Positions 55,796-64,000 of a stretch of 64,000 nucleotides of DNA are shown here, in pieces (position 1 is the stretch's first letter; each line of letters opens with the position of its first letter). Location of the stretch: NCBI RefSeq assembly GCF_000423285.1, contig NZ_AUHR01000002.1:186001-250000 (forward strand). Direction: 5' to 3'. This DNA comes from Laribacter hongkongensis DSM 14985. GTDB lineage: Bacteria > Pseudomonadota > Gammaproteobacteria > Burkholderiales > Aquaspirillaceae. The translations under genes were made by a program, and so were the position numbers. The notes beneath the pieces were generated by a model. That model worked only from the letters and a program-made list of their open reading frames with translations, was not told the DNA's origin and searched no databases.

Positions 55796-56530
55796 ATGTC
55801 GACCCAAGTCACCATGCGCCAGATGCTCGAAGCCGGCGTTCACTTCGGCCACCAAACCCGTTTCTGGAACCCGAAGATGAACCAGTACATCTTCGGTGCC
55901 CGCAACAAGATCCACATCATCAACCTGGAAAAGACCCTGCCGATGTTCATCGAGGCACAGAACTATGTTCGCCGCCTCGCTGCCAACAAGGGGCAGATCC
56001 TGTTCGTCGGCACCAAGCGCCAGGCCCGTGAAATCATCCGCGAAGAAGCATCGCGCGCCGGCATGCCGTTTGTTGACTACCGCTGGCTCGGCGGCATGCT
56101 GACCAACTACAAGACCGTCAAGCAGTCGATCAAGCGTCTTGAAGACAAGATGGCCCTGCTGGGCAATGCTGACCAGACCGGTTACAACAAGAAAGAACTC
56201 CTCGACCTGCAACGCGAAGTCGAGAAGCTCGAGCGCAGCCTCGGCGGCATCAAGGACATGAAGGGTCTGCCGGACGCCATCTTCATCATCGATACCGGCT
56301 ACCAGAAGGGCACCCTGACCGAAGCCAAGAAGCTGGGCATTCCGGTCATCGGCGTGGTTGACACCAACAACAACCCGGACGGCATCGACTACGTTGTGCC
56401 GGGTAACGATGACTCCGCCCGCGCCATCCGCCTGTATGCCCGTGGCATGGCTGACGCCGTCCTCGAAGGCCGCGCCCAGTCGCTGCAAGAAGTGGTTGCC
56501 GCTGCTTCCGAAGCCCAGGCTGCCGAGTAA
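55796..56530 (+). CDS. rpsB: 30S ribosomal protein S2
   Basis: A 244-residue ribosomal protein with the family N-terminus [20 protein letters not shown] and motifs [25 protein letters not shown] and [20 protein letters not shown]. It belongs on the 30S subunit, where it helps recruit S1. The ATG at 55796 follows AAGGA by eight bases; the frame is open from 55757 inside the leader. It begins the rpsB-tsf cluster with its own promoter. Confidence 0.97.
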   Translation: MSTQVTMRQMLEAGVHFGHQTRFWNPKMNQYIFGARNKIHIINLEKTLPMFIEAQNYVRRLAANKGQILFVGTKRQAREIIREEASRAGMPFVDYRWLGGMLTNYKTVKQSIKRLEDKMALLGNADQTGYNKKELLDLQREVEKLERSLGGIKDMKGLPDAIFIIDTGYQKGTLTEAKKLGIPVIGVVDTNNNPDGIDYVVPGNDDSARAIRLYARGMADAVLEGRAQSLQEVVAAASEAQAAE

Positions 56531-56551
56531 TCAGAAAGCCGGAAGCAAGAC

Positions 56552-56575
56552 CAAGGGGCGATACGCCCCTTTGTT
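56552..56575 (+). terminator. Terminator or attenuator between rpsB and tsf
   Basis: AAGGGGCG-ATA-CGCCCCTT (56553-56571) followed by TGTTTCG. The U run is short, so it may only partly stop transcription and set the rpsB to tsf ratio. Confidence 0.6.
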
Positions 56576-56657
56576 TCGCTTGTCTTTCCCGCTTCCCCCG
56601 ATTTTCGGGCCGTGAGCAATCCTCGCGGTCCCCAAGAACAGAATTCAGGAGTTCATG

Positions 56658-57539
56658 ATGGCTGAAATCACCGCAAAAATGGTTGCCGACCTGCGTGCCG
56701 CCACCGGTCTGGGCATGATGGAGTGCAAGAAGGCACTGGTCGAGTCCGAAGGCGACATGGCCAAGGCTGAAGAAATCCTGCGCATCAAGTCCGGCGCCAA
56801 GGCCGGCAAGCTGGCTGGCCGCGTGGCCGCCGAAGGTGCCGTAGCCGTGTTCAGCAGCGCTGACGGCAAGAAGGGTGCCTTGGTTGAAGTCAACTGCGAA
56901 ACCGACTTCGTGGCCAAGGATGCCGGTTTCCTCGCCTTCGCCAAGCTGGTAGCCGAAGCTGCCGCCAACAGCGATGCTGCTGATGTCGAAGCCCTGTCGG
57001 CTGTTGCCACTGCCGAAGGTACCGTGGAAGAAGTCCGCAAGAAGCTGATCGCCAAGCTGGGTGAAAACATCAGCGTGCGCCGCTTCCAGCGTTTCGTGAC
57101 TGCCGGCCAGCTGGCTGCCTACCTGCACGGCACCAAGATCGGCGTGCTGGTTGACCTGAACGGCGCTGAAGCTCTGGGTCGCGACATCGCCATGCACATC
57201 GCCGCTTCCAAGCCGGTCTGCGTGAGCAAGGAACAGGTTCCGGCAGAACTGCTGGAAACCGAACGCCGCGTGTACACCGAACAGGCTGCCCAGAGCGGCA
57301 AGCCGGCCGACATCGTCGCCAAGATGGTCGAAGGCCGTATCAACAAGTACCTGGCCGAAGTAACGCTGCTGGGCCAGCCGTTCGTCAAGAACCCGGACCA
57401 GACCGTTGAAAAGCTGCTGGCCGAGAACAAGGCTTCGGTGAATGGCTTTGCCATGTTCGTGGTCGGCGAAGGCATCGAAAAGAAGAAGGAAGATTACGCT
57501 GCCGAAGTGGCTGCTGCCGCAGCTGCCGCCAAGGGCTGA
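56658..57539 (+). CDS. tsf: Elongation factor Ts
   Basis: A 293-residue nucleotide exchange factor for EF-Tu. The N-terminal UBA-like domain has [20 protein letters not shown] (about 8-27). The core begins [18 protein letters not shown] (about 74-91), with the TDFV motif that enters EF-Tu. AGGAG lies six bases before the ATG at 56658; the ATG one codon earlier is only three bases away. It is followed by a strong terminator. Confidence 0.97.
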
Positions 57540-57558
57540 TCCTTCCTCGTCATACTGG

Positions 57559-57588
57559 AAAGGCGCTCCTGCCCGGAGCGCCTTTTTT
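57559..57588 (+). terminator. Intrinsic terminator after tsf
   Basis: AAAGGCGCTCC-TGCCC-GGAGCGCCTTT (57559-57585) running into TTTTTT. It lies 20 bases past the tsf stop. Confidence 0.93.
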
Positions 57589-57665
57589 CCGATTGTCCGG
57601 CTGGATCTGCCGGTTGCCCGGCAGCCTGCAGATCCAGCCCGATAGCGTTACGCCAAGGAAACATC

Positions 57666-58382
57666 ATGAGTCAGACCGCCTATAAACGCATTCTTCTCAA
57701 ACTGTCCGGTGAGGCCCTGATGGGTGACGATCCGTACGGCATCAACCATGCGGTGATTCAGGAAATCGTCAGCCAGATCAAGGAAGTGTCCGAGCTGGGA
57801 GTCGAGATCGGCGTCGTGATCGGCGGCGGCAACATTTTCCGTGGTGTGTCGACGGCAGCTGCCGGTATGGACCGTGCTACGGCCGACTACATGGGCATGA
57901 TGGCCACGGTGATGAACGCCTTGGCGCTGAAGGATGCCATGACCAAGGCCGGGATGACCGCCCGTGTGCAGTCGGCGCTGACCATGCAGCAGATTGCCGA
58001 GCCGTACATCCGCGGCAAGGCCATGCAGTACCTGCAGGAAGGCAAGGTGGTGATCTTTGCCGCAGGGACCGGTAACCCGTTCTTTACCACCGATACGGCA
58101 GCAGCCCTGCGCGGCATGGAAATGAACGTGGACGTGATGCTGAAGGCGACCAAGGTTGACGGCGTCTACACCGATGATCCCAAGAAAAACCCGGATGCCG
58201 AGCGCTATACCTCGCTGACGTTCGACGAAGCCATCGTCAAGAACCTGAAGGTGATGGACTCGACCGCACTGGCGTTGTGCCGTGACCAGAAGCTCAACAT
58301 CAAGGTGTTCAGCATCTTCAAGCAGGGTGCGCTCAAGCGGGTGGTGCTTGGCGAAGACGAAGGCACGCTGGTACACTTCTGA
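57666..58382 (+). CDS. pyrH: UMP kinase
   Basis: A 238-residue bacterial-type UMP kinase of the amino-acid kinase fold that makes UDP from UMP. It has [14 protein letters not shown] (about 8-21), [12 protein letters not shown] (about 52-63) and [20 protein letters not shown] (about 136-155). AAGGA lies seven bases before the ATG. The usual gene order tsf-pyrH-frr supports it. Confidence 0.97.
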   Translation: MSQTAYKRILLKLSGEALMGDDPYGINHAVIQEIVSQIKEVSELGVEIGVVIGGGNIFRGVSTAAAGMDRATADYMGMMATVMNALALKDAMTKAGMTARVQSALTMQQIAEPYIRGKAMQYLQEGKVVIFAAGTGNPFFTTDTAAALRGMEMNVDVMLKATKVDGVYTDDPKKNPDAERYTSLTFDEAIVKNLKVMDSTALALCRDQKLNIKVFSIFKQGALKRVVLGEDEGTLVHF

Positions 58383-58473
58383 CCGATTCATACCCTCGGC
58401 GGGACGGCGTGGCGCGTCGTTCCGCCGAGTCATTGTTGCAGAACCGAATACGCAGTTTTACCCCGGAGTGGTC

Positions 58474-59031
58474 ATGATCAACGACATCAAGAAAACCGCC
58501 GAATCCAAGATGCAGAAAACCATCGAGGCATTCAAGCACACGCTGGCCAAGGTGCGCACCGGGCGCGCCCATGCGGGCCTCTTGGATCACATCACGGTCG
58601 ACTATTACGGCAGCGATACCCCGATCAACCAGATCGCCAACGTTACCCTGATCGACGCCCGTACCATCGGCGTGCAGGTCTGGGAAAAGAACATGGCAGC
58701 CAAAGTGGAAAAGGCCATACGGGATTCCGATCTGGGCCTGAACCCGATGTCCATGGGCGAAGTGATCCGCGTGCCGATGCCGGCCCTGACCGAAGAGCGC
58801 CGTCGCGACCTGACCAAGGTCGTGAAGGGCGAGGCCGAGGATGCCCGCGTCGCCGTGCGCAACGTGCGCCGCGACGCCAACAACGACCTCAAGACCTTGC
58901 TGAAAGACAAAGACATCACCGAGGACGAAGAACGTCGCGCCCAGGACGACATCCAGAAGCTGACCGACAAGTACGTGGCCGAAGTGGACAAGCTCTTCGC
59001 CGAAAAAGAAAAAGAGCTGATGGCGATCTGA
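58474..59031 (+). CDS. frr: Ribosome recycling factor
   Basis: A 185-residue factor that splits post-termination ribosomes with EF-G. The three-helix-bundle motifs are [20 protein letters not shown] (about 13-32) and [30 protein letters not shown]. The start at 58474 is set by GGAG six bases upstream. Length equals the E. coli protein (185). Confidence 0.97.
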   Translation: MINDIKKTAESKMQKTIEAFKHTLAKVRTGRAHAGLLDHITVDYYGSDTPINQIANVTLIDARTIGVQVWEKNMAAKVEKAIRDSDLGLNPMSMGEVIRVPMPALTEERRRDLTKVVKGEAEDARVAVRNVRRDANNDLKTLLKDKDITEDEERRAQDDIQKLTDKYVAEVDKLFAEKEKELMAI

Positions 59032-59032
59032 C

Positions 59033-59791
<759 letters not shown>

Positions 59792-59795
59792 CTGA

Positions 59796-60599
59796 ATGCT
59801 GCGTACCCGAATCCTCACCGCGCTGGTTTTGCTGCCCTTGATGATCGGGGCGCTGTTCTTTCTGCCCGAGCCTGGCTGGGCGGCTTTTGCCTGGCTGATT
59901 ACGGCCGTGGGGTTATGGGAGTGGGGCCGGTTTTTCCGGTTTTCTGCCTTGCAGCATGTCTTGCTGACTGGCGGAGCCAGTGCCTTGGCCGGCTGGATGT
60001 GGTTAACCGGTTGGCAGCCTGAGGCATTTGTCCAGGTTTCGGTACTGGTCCTGTGGCTGGCCGTGGCACCATTGTGGCTGAAGTTCCGCTGGACATTGCA
60101 GCACAAACTGGCGGGTGCTTTCCTGGGGCTGTGGCTGTTGCTGCCATTATGGCTGGCACTGCTGGAGTGGCGTCCGTCTCCGCAGGCTGCCTGGCAACTG
60201 CTGGCCCTGATGGCGCTGGTGTGGGTGGCAGATACTGCGGCCTATTTCTCCGGCAAGGCGTTCGGACGGCACAAACTGGCGCCGGCAGTCAGCCCGGGGA
60301 AAAGCTGGGAAGGCGTGTATGGTGCCCTGATTGCTGTCGGTGGCTACGCCCTGCTGGTACGTGCCAGTGGCATCTTCCCGTTCTCGTCGGCGCCGGTCTG
60401 GGTCTGGCTGGTCGGTGCCTGGTTGCTGACCGCTGTCAGCATCGTTGGTGACTTGCTGGAATCCTGGTTCAAGCGCATGGCCGGCATGAAGGATTCCAGC
60501 CAGCTGTTGCCAGGGCATGGTGGTGTGCTGGACCGCATCGACAGCCTGATTGCCATGCTGGCCGTTGCCAGTGCCGTCCGTTATTTTGCCGGGGCATAA
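59796..60599 (+). CDS. cdsA: Phosphatidate cytidylyltransferase
   Basis: A 267-residue inner-membrane enzyme that makes CDP-diacylglycerol from CTP and phosphatidate. About eight hydrophobic segments are visible. The signature is SIVGDLLESWFKRMAGMKDSSQLLPGHGGVLDRIDS near 210-246 (described by its D-x-x-E and GHGG-x-x-DRxDS parts). It follows uppS by 4 bases. Confidence 0.95.
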   Translation: MLRTRILTALVLLPLMIGALFFLPEPGWAAFAWLITAVGLWEWGRFFRFSALQHVLLTGGASALAGWMWLTGWQPEAFVQVSVLVLWLAVAPLWLKFRWTLQHKLAGAFLGLWLLLPLWLALLEWRPSPQAAWQLLALMALVWVADTAAYFSGKAFGRHKLAPAVSPGKSWEGVYGALIAVGGYALLVRASGIFPFSSAPVWVWLVGAWLLTAVSIVGDLLESWFKRMAGMKDSSQLLPGHGGVLDRIDSLIAMLAVASAVRYFAGA

Positions 60600-60653
60600 A
60601 CCTGGCGGGTCTTCCGTGTCGATATCCGTGGCGCGGCTTGAGTAGGTCGAAAC

Positions 60654-61820
60654 ATGCAACGCATTACCGTCCTTGGTGCCACGGGCACGATTGGGGTCAA
60701 TACCCTGGATGTCATCGCGCGCCACCCTGAGCGTTTTTCGGTTTTTGCCCTGACGGGTCATCGCCAGGTCGACCGGCTGGCCGGGCAATGCCGGCAGTTC
60801 CGTCCGCAAGTGGCCGTCGTGGCAGATGCAGCGGCAGCGGGTGAGCTGGCCCGGCAACTGTCCGGCATGAATGTCGAAATCCTCCACGGTGAAGCTGCAT
60901 TGGTCGCAGTTGCTGCCAGTGGTTCCGTGGATGCCGTCATGTCAGCCATTGTGGGTGCTGCCGGACTTGCGCCGACCATGGCTGCCGTCCGGGCCGGCAA
61001 GCAGGTCTATCTGGCCAACAAGGAATCGCTGGTGGTGGCCGGGCGGTTGATGATGGAGGCCGTGGCGGCTTCCGGTAGTCGTCTGTTGCCGATCGACAGC
61101 GAGCACAATGCGATTTTCCAGTCCTTGCCTGCTGATTTTTCGGGTGATCTGGATGCTTCCGGGGTGGAGCGGATTGTCCTGACCGCATCGGGCGGGCCGT
61201 TTCGTGGCTGGAGTGCGCAGCAGCTTGCGCATGTGACGCCGGAGCAGGCAGTGGCACATCCCAACTGGGTGATGGGGCGCAAGATTTCGGTGGATTCTGC
61301 CAGCCTGATGAACAAGGGGCTGGAGGTGATCGAGGCGCGCTGGCTTTTCAATGCGCCGCCCGGGCGAATTGAAGTGATCGTGCATCCGCAAAGCGTGATT
61401 CATTCCATGGTCCGTTACAGGGATGGTTCGGTCGTGGCCCAGCTTGGCGTGCCGGACATGCGTACACCGATTGCCCATGCCCTGGCATGGCCTGAACGGA
61501 TGGATGCGGGTGTACCGGCACTGGATTTTTCCCTTCTGGGCGGGCTGACTTTCGAAAAACCGGATCAGGAACATTTTCCGTGTCTTGGGCTGGCTTTTGA
61601 TGCCTTGCGTGAAGGAGGCGATCAGCCGGCTGTGCTGAATGCGGCCAATGAAGTGGCGGTGGCTGCTTTTCTGGAGAAGCGTTTAGCCTTCATGGATATT
61701 CCTCGCCTGGTGCAAAAAGCCATGCACCAGTTTGCGGGCCGGGTCAGTAACAGCATCGAAGAGCTGCTGGAACTGGATGCCGAGGTTCGCCGCCATCTGC
61801 TTTGCAGTCTGGCGAACTGA
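60654..61820 (+). CDS. dxr: 1-deoxy-D-xylulose 5-phosphate reductoisomerase
   Basis: A 388-residue NADPH-dependent enzyme that makes MEP in the non-mevalonate isoprenoid pathway. The NADPH motif is [17 protein letters not shown] (about 4-20). Metal and substrate motifs are [14 protein letters not shown] (about 121-134), [15 protein letters not shown], and [12 protein letters not shown]. It is followed by a terminator, so the usual rseP-bamA genes do not come next. Confidence 0.97.
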   Translation: MQRITVLGATGTIGVNTLDVIARHPERFSVFALTGHRQVDRLAGQCRQFRPQVAVVADAAAAGELARQLSGMNVEILHGEAALVAVAASGSVDAVMSAIVGAAGLAPTMAAVRAGKQVYLANKESLVVAGRLMMEAVAASGSRLLPIDSEHNAIFQSLPADFSGDLDASGVERIVLTASGGPFRGWSAQQLAHVTPEQAVAHPNWVMGRKISVDSASLMNKGLEVIEARWLFNAPPGRIEVIVHPQSVIHSMVRYRDGSVVAQLGVPDMRTPIAHALAWPERMDAGVPALDFSLLGGLTFEKPDQEHFPCLGLAFDALREGGDQPAVLNAANEVAVAAFLEKRLAFMDIPRLVQKAMHQFAGRVSNSIEELLELDAEVRRHLLCSLAN

Positions 61821-61915
61821 TGCTGTTTGCAAGCCTGCTGCTGGATGGCTGATTGCCGGAGGCATCGAAACCGGGTGTTTGTTTTGCGGGTTTGGGACCG
61901 TCACCAGATATGGAC

Positions 61916-61952
61916 AACAAAAATCCCTCGCATCGGGCGAGGGATTTTTGTT
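61916..61952. terminator. Shared bidirectional terminator between dxr and the XRE regulator
   Basis: Perfect 16-base arms (AACAAAAATCCCTCGC and its complement) around ATCGG (61916-61952), with A and U runs on both sides. It separates converging genes. Confidence 0.93.
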
Positions 61953-61977
61953 GGGCGAACCGTTCGCAGGAACGGGA

Positions 61978-62298
61978 TCAACTGCTGACCACCATGTCGC
62001 CACCGGCATTCTCCACTTTGGCCTTGACGGCTTTTTTCAGGCTCTTGTAGAGGTCCGGGTGAGTTTCCTTGAGGTACTCGATGATTTCGAAGTCTTCGCG
62101 CTTGACCTTGGTCAGGTCAATCTGCTCGATATGCACGAGGCGCAGAAGTTCGCGAACCGGCTTGGGCATGTTGCGACCGGATTCGTAGCGGGAGCCACCG
62201 GACTGGGTGACGCCGATGCGGCTCCAGAATTCCTGCTGGTTCAAACCGAGTTTGCGGCGAATTTCACGTGGGTTCGGGATTTTTTCGAACAATTTCAT
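61978..62298 (-). CDS. XRE-family helix-turn-helix regulator
   Basis: A 106-residue protein with an N-terminal XRE-type helix-turn-helix (about 11-47: REIRRKLGLNQQEFWSRIGV followed by TQSGGSRYESGRNMP) and a lysine-rich C-terminus. The ATG at 62298 is set by GAGGAAA about six bases upstream; the frame extends seven codons further. Its target is not visible; no partner toxin gene is adjacent. It may autoregulate through a small dyad at 62397-62412. Confidence 0.82.
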   Translation of the reverse strand: MKLFEKIPNPREIRRKLGLNQQEFWSRIGVTQSGGSRYESGRNMPKPVRELLRLVHIEQIDLTKVKREDFEIIEYLKETHPDLYKSLKKAVKAKVENAGGDMVVSS

Positions 62299-62539
62299 GG
62301 ACTTTCCTCTCGTATCCAAAGTCGTTATCCCCTGTGATTTCGTTGTATGGGATGGGGATAAAATTACAAACGGCTTCTGATAAGCGGCTTTCGTTGTAGG
62401 TAAATCTACCTAGTCATCATTCACGTGCATGATAGACGAGAATGTCAAAAAAAGACAATGTAATTTCTGCCGACGACTCATACTCATAAAACCATTTCGC
62501 AATATAAGTAGTAACTGATGTTCTTGGCAAAAATAAGGT
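62299..62539. other. AT-rich intergenic region between the XRE gene and ffs
   Basis: This stretch holds the promoter region of the XRE gene and the end of ffs. It contains the dyad TAGGTA-AATC-TACCTA (62397-62412). A U-rich run past the ffs end (TTATTTTTG on the minus strand) may stop the ffs transcript. No gene was found. Confidence 0.6.
62397..62412. promoter_or_regulatory. Perfect dyad TAGGTA-AATC-TACCTA upstream of the XRE gene
   Basis: Six-base arms with a 4-base spacer, about 100 bases upstream of the regulator start. This is a typical size for an XRE operator and a candidate for autoregulation. Confidence 0.4.
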
Positions 62540-62634
62540 GGCGAGCCTAACCCCCGGCACTGGAATCAATGGCTGTGGCTGCTTCCTTCCGGACCTGACC
62601 AGGTTCACCATCTATCCATGCGGGGAGGCCCGCC
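62540..62634 (-). ncRNA. ffs: 4.5S RNA (bacterial signal recognition particle RNA)
   Basis: On the minus strand the apical SRP motif is present: the conserved part GGTCAGGTCCGGAAGGAAGC, which forms the symmetric and asymmetric loops bound by Ffh. The ends pair: 5' GGCGGGCCT with 3' AGGCTCGCC, giving a hairpin of about 95 nt, close to the 114 nt of E. coli. It works with Ffh and FtsY in cotranslational targeting. Exact ends are inferred from the pairing. Confidence 0.95.
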
Positions 62635-62648
62635 ATAGAAGAGGTCGG

Positions 62649-62677
62649 ATCATACGCTGGATTCCTGCATTCGCCAA
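62649..62677 (-). promoter_or_regulatory. Promoter of ffs
   Basis: Minus-strand -35 TTGGCG (62677-62672) and -10 TATGAT (62654-62649) with a 17-base spacer. Transcription would begin around 62641, some 7 bases before the paired end of 4.5S RNA, in agreement with a short 5' leader that RNase P removes. Confidence 0.7.
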
Positions 62678-62719
62678 GTGCTTATGCATGGATGTTGCAC
62701 TAGCCGAATTGGCAGCCCG

Positions 62720-63259
62720 TTACGCTGAGTCCGCTGGCGGCAGCACGCCAGTGTCACTCAGTCGTTCCAGTTTGGGACGGATGACAACCTGGCAATATGC
62801 CGCTTCTTCATGAGAGAGATAGTAGTTTTGGTGGTGGGCTTCAGCCACCCAGAATGGTCCGGCCGGTACGGTTTCCGTGACAACCGGATGTGCAAATGCA
62901 TGCCCTGTATCCAGACTGGTGATTTTGGCGAGCGCAGCCTGCTGCTGGTCCGGGTCATGAAAGAAAATGGCCGAACGGTATTGCGTGCCGACATCATGGC
63001 CTTGCCGGTCGGGCGTGGTCGGGTCATGCACAAGAAAAAAGACGTCCAGCAGCCTGTCGTAACTGACCTGCTGCGGGTCAAAGGTGATCCTGACTGCCTC
63101 GGCATGTCCCGTGTCGCCACGGCATACCTGCTGGTATGTCGGCCACTCTGCCTGGCCGCCGCAGTAGCCGCTCTCGACTTTCAGTACGCCGGGCAAACGC
63201 TGGAATGCTGCTTCCAGACACCAGAAGCAGCCACCGGCAAAGGTCGCTGTATCCTGCAT
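62720..63259 (-). CDS. msrA: Peptide methionine sulfoxide reductase A
   Basis: A 179-residue enzyme that repairs the S-form of methionine sulfoxide. The active-site motif is FAGGCFWCLEAAF (about 7-19) with the catalytic Cys, followed by SGYCGG and GTQYRSAIFFHD (about 90-101). The C-terminus has no second domain (no MsrB fusion). It has no signal peptide and is presumably cytosolic. Thioredoxin would recycle it. Confidence 0.95.
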   Translation of the reverse strand: MQDTATFAGGCFWCLEAAFQRLPGVLKVESGYCGGQAEWPTYQQVCRGDTGHAEAVRITFDPQQVSYDRLLDVFFLVHDPTTPDRQGHDVGTQYRSAIFFHDPDQQQAALAKITSLDTGHAFAHPVVTETVPAGPFWVAEAHHQNYYLSHEEAAYCQVVIRPKLERLSDTGVLPPADSA

Positions 63260-63280
63260 GATGCTTCACTCCGTGAATGG

Positions 63281-64000
63281 CTAAAGGGTATCTGCCGTTT
63301 CCGGTGCATAACCCCAGGCCTGCCGCAAATGGCGACTGGCCTGCCGGCAGGGGCGCAATACGACCTGTTCCTGTATGCCGAATCCGGCCTGCCGCAAGTC
63401 CAGCGGCGAAAACCGTCCGTCGCTTTCCAGCAGGACCACTCTGGGCTGGTCCACCTTGTCTGTTTGCTGCCAGACCATGGCGTTGCGACCGTTGCCAAGG
63501 CGGACCAGCAAGCCCGACGGGTACAGCCCAAGGGTCTTGATGGCAGCCTCGACAAGTTTGTTTTCGGCATGGGTACCCCGGCGGGCAAAAAGTTCCCGCA
63601 TGATCTGGGCCGATTGCAGCGGCAACCGGTGTGAGCGCGGGCTGAAGCGTGCGGTCAGCTCGTCCAGCACTTGCAGCACATGGGACAACGGGTGGATTTC
63701 ATCCCGTACCTGTCGGGCCGGATAGCCCCGTCCGTCCAGCCGTTCATGGTGTTCACAAACCAGACGGTGCAAAAGGGGGTCTTCCACGCCCATCTCGTGC
63801 ATCCAGGCACTCGACAGCAAGGGATGGATGCGCAGGTCACGCGACTGCCGGCTGGACAGGGGGGCAAGCTGGCGGTCCAGATTGTCCTGCAAGGCCGACG
63901 AGGCCAGATTCATGCACAGCGCAGCCTGCATCAGGACATGGCATTCGGCTTCGTCAAACTGCATCAGAGGCCGGATGACCACAATCAGGGCTGCTACCTG
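63281..64000 (-). CDS. HD-GYP-like protein with a degenerate HD motif (cut by window edge)
   Basis: The C-terminal 239 residues of a protein whose start lies beyond base 64000. The GYP motif is intact: CEHHERLDGRGYPARQ, preceded by IHPLLSSAWMHEMG (the HP helix). The expected HDxGK metal motif reads LCMNLAS, so the HD pair appears lost. HD-GYP domains hydrolyse cyclic di-GMP; without HD this one may be a binding or regulatory version. A C-terminal extension (about 120 residues) follows. No signalling partner is in the window. Confidence 0.78.
   Translation of the reverse strand, partial: QVAALIVVIRPLMQFDEAECHVLMQAALCMNLASSALQDNLDRQLAPLSSRQSRDLRIHPLLSSAWMHEMGVEDPLLHRLVCEHHERLDGRGYPARQVRDEIHPLSHVLQVLDELTARFSPRSHRLPLQSAQIMRELFARRGTHAENKLVEAAIKTLGLYPSGLLVRLGNGRNAMVWQQTDKVDQPRVVLLESDGRFSPLDLRQAGFGIQEQVVLRPCRQASRHLRQAWGYAPETADTL

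Overview
The window is GC-rich, densely packed chromosomal DNA. Gene content and order suggest a betaproteobacterium of the Neisseriales type (Laribacter/Chromobacterium-like): rpsB-tsf-pyrH-frr-uppS-cdsA-dxr, folC-SPOR-cvpA-purF-metZ, a complete ccmABCDEFGHI run and a napFDAGHBC operon. This placement rests on recognising proteins by eye, not on a search. No insertion sequence, prophage block, CRISPR array, rRNA or tRNA was recognised. One RNA gene is clear: 4.5S SRP RNA (ffs) at 62540-62634, minus strand.

Region by region. 1-1.6 kb: the N-terminus of DinG helicase running off the left edge, a PPOX-fold flavoprotein and a TetR repressor. 1.7-7.5 kb: a tripartite RND multidrug efflux operon on the minus strand (adaptor, pump, outer-membrane channel, with the TetR gene behind it). 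7.8-10.8 kb: a FapA/DUF342 polymer-binding protein and an MHS-type MFS transporter with a long dyad upstream. 11.2-17.1 kb: the least ordinary part, with a 723-residue FtsZ/tubulin-superfamily GTPase, an orphan Rieske oxygenase, and a tyrosine recombinase translationally coupled to a KfrA-like coiled-coil DNA-binding protein. 17.1-21.9 kb: GNAT, fbp, an exported hypothetical, an NlpC/P60 lipoprotein and uup. 22.0-28.7 kb: folC, SPOR, cvpA, purF, metZ and dgkA. 28.8-34.7 kb: asparaginase, small RNA-binding and Cys-rich proteins, PHP phosphoesterase, YciO, M50 protease, trpS and scpA. 35.0-37.9 kb: an amino-acid binding lipoprotein divergent from a MocR regulator.

38.1-55.5 kb is a respiratory block: ccoG, the ccm cytochrome c maturation operon, the nap periplasmic nitrate reductase operon and a NarX/NarL-type two-component pair divergent from nap. 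The parts fit together. NarXL would sense nitrate, nap would reduce it in the periplasm, and Ccm would attach haem to NapB and NapC. An FNR-like dyad with a well-placed -10 lies upstream of napF. 55.7-61.8 kb is the translation and envelope cluster rpsB to dxr, with a structured rpsB leader that can fold as a pseudoknot. The right end holds an XRE regulator, ffs, msrA and a degenerate HD-GYP protein cut by the window edge.

The best candidate for something undescribed is the large FtsZ/tubulin-like GTPase at 11214-13385. It keeps the nucleotide-binding signature and two of the three polar residues of the T7 loop, but is about twice the length of FtsZ and stands alone.
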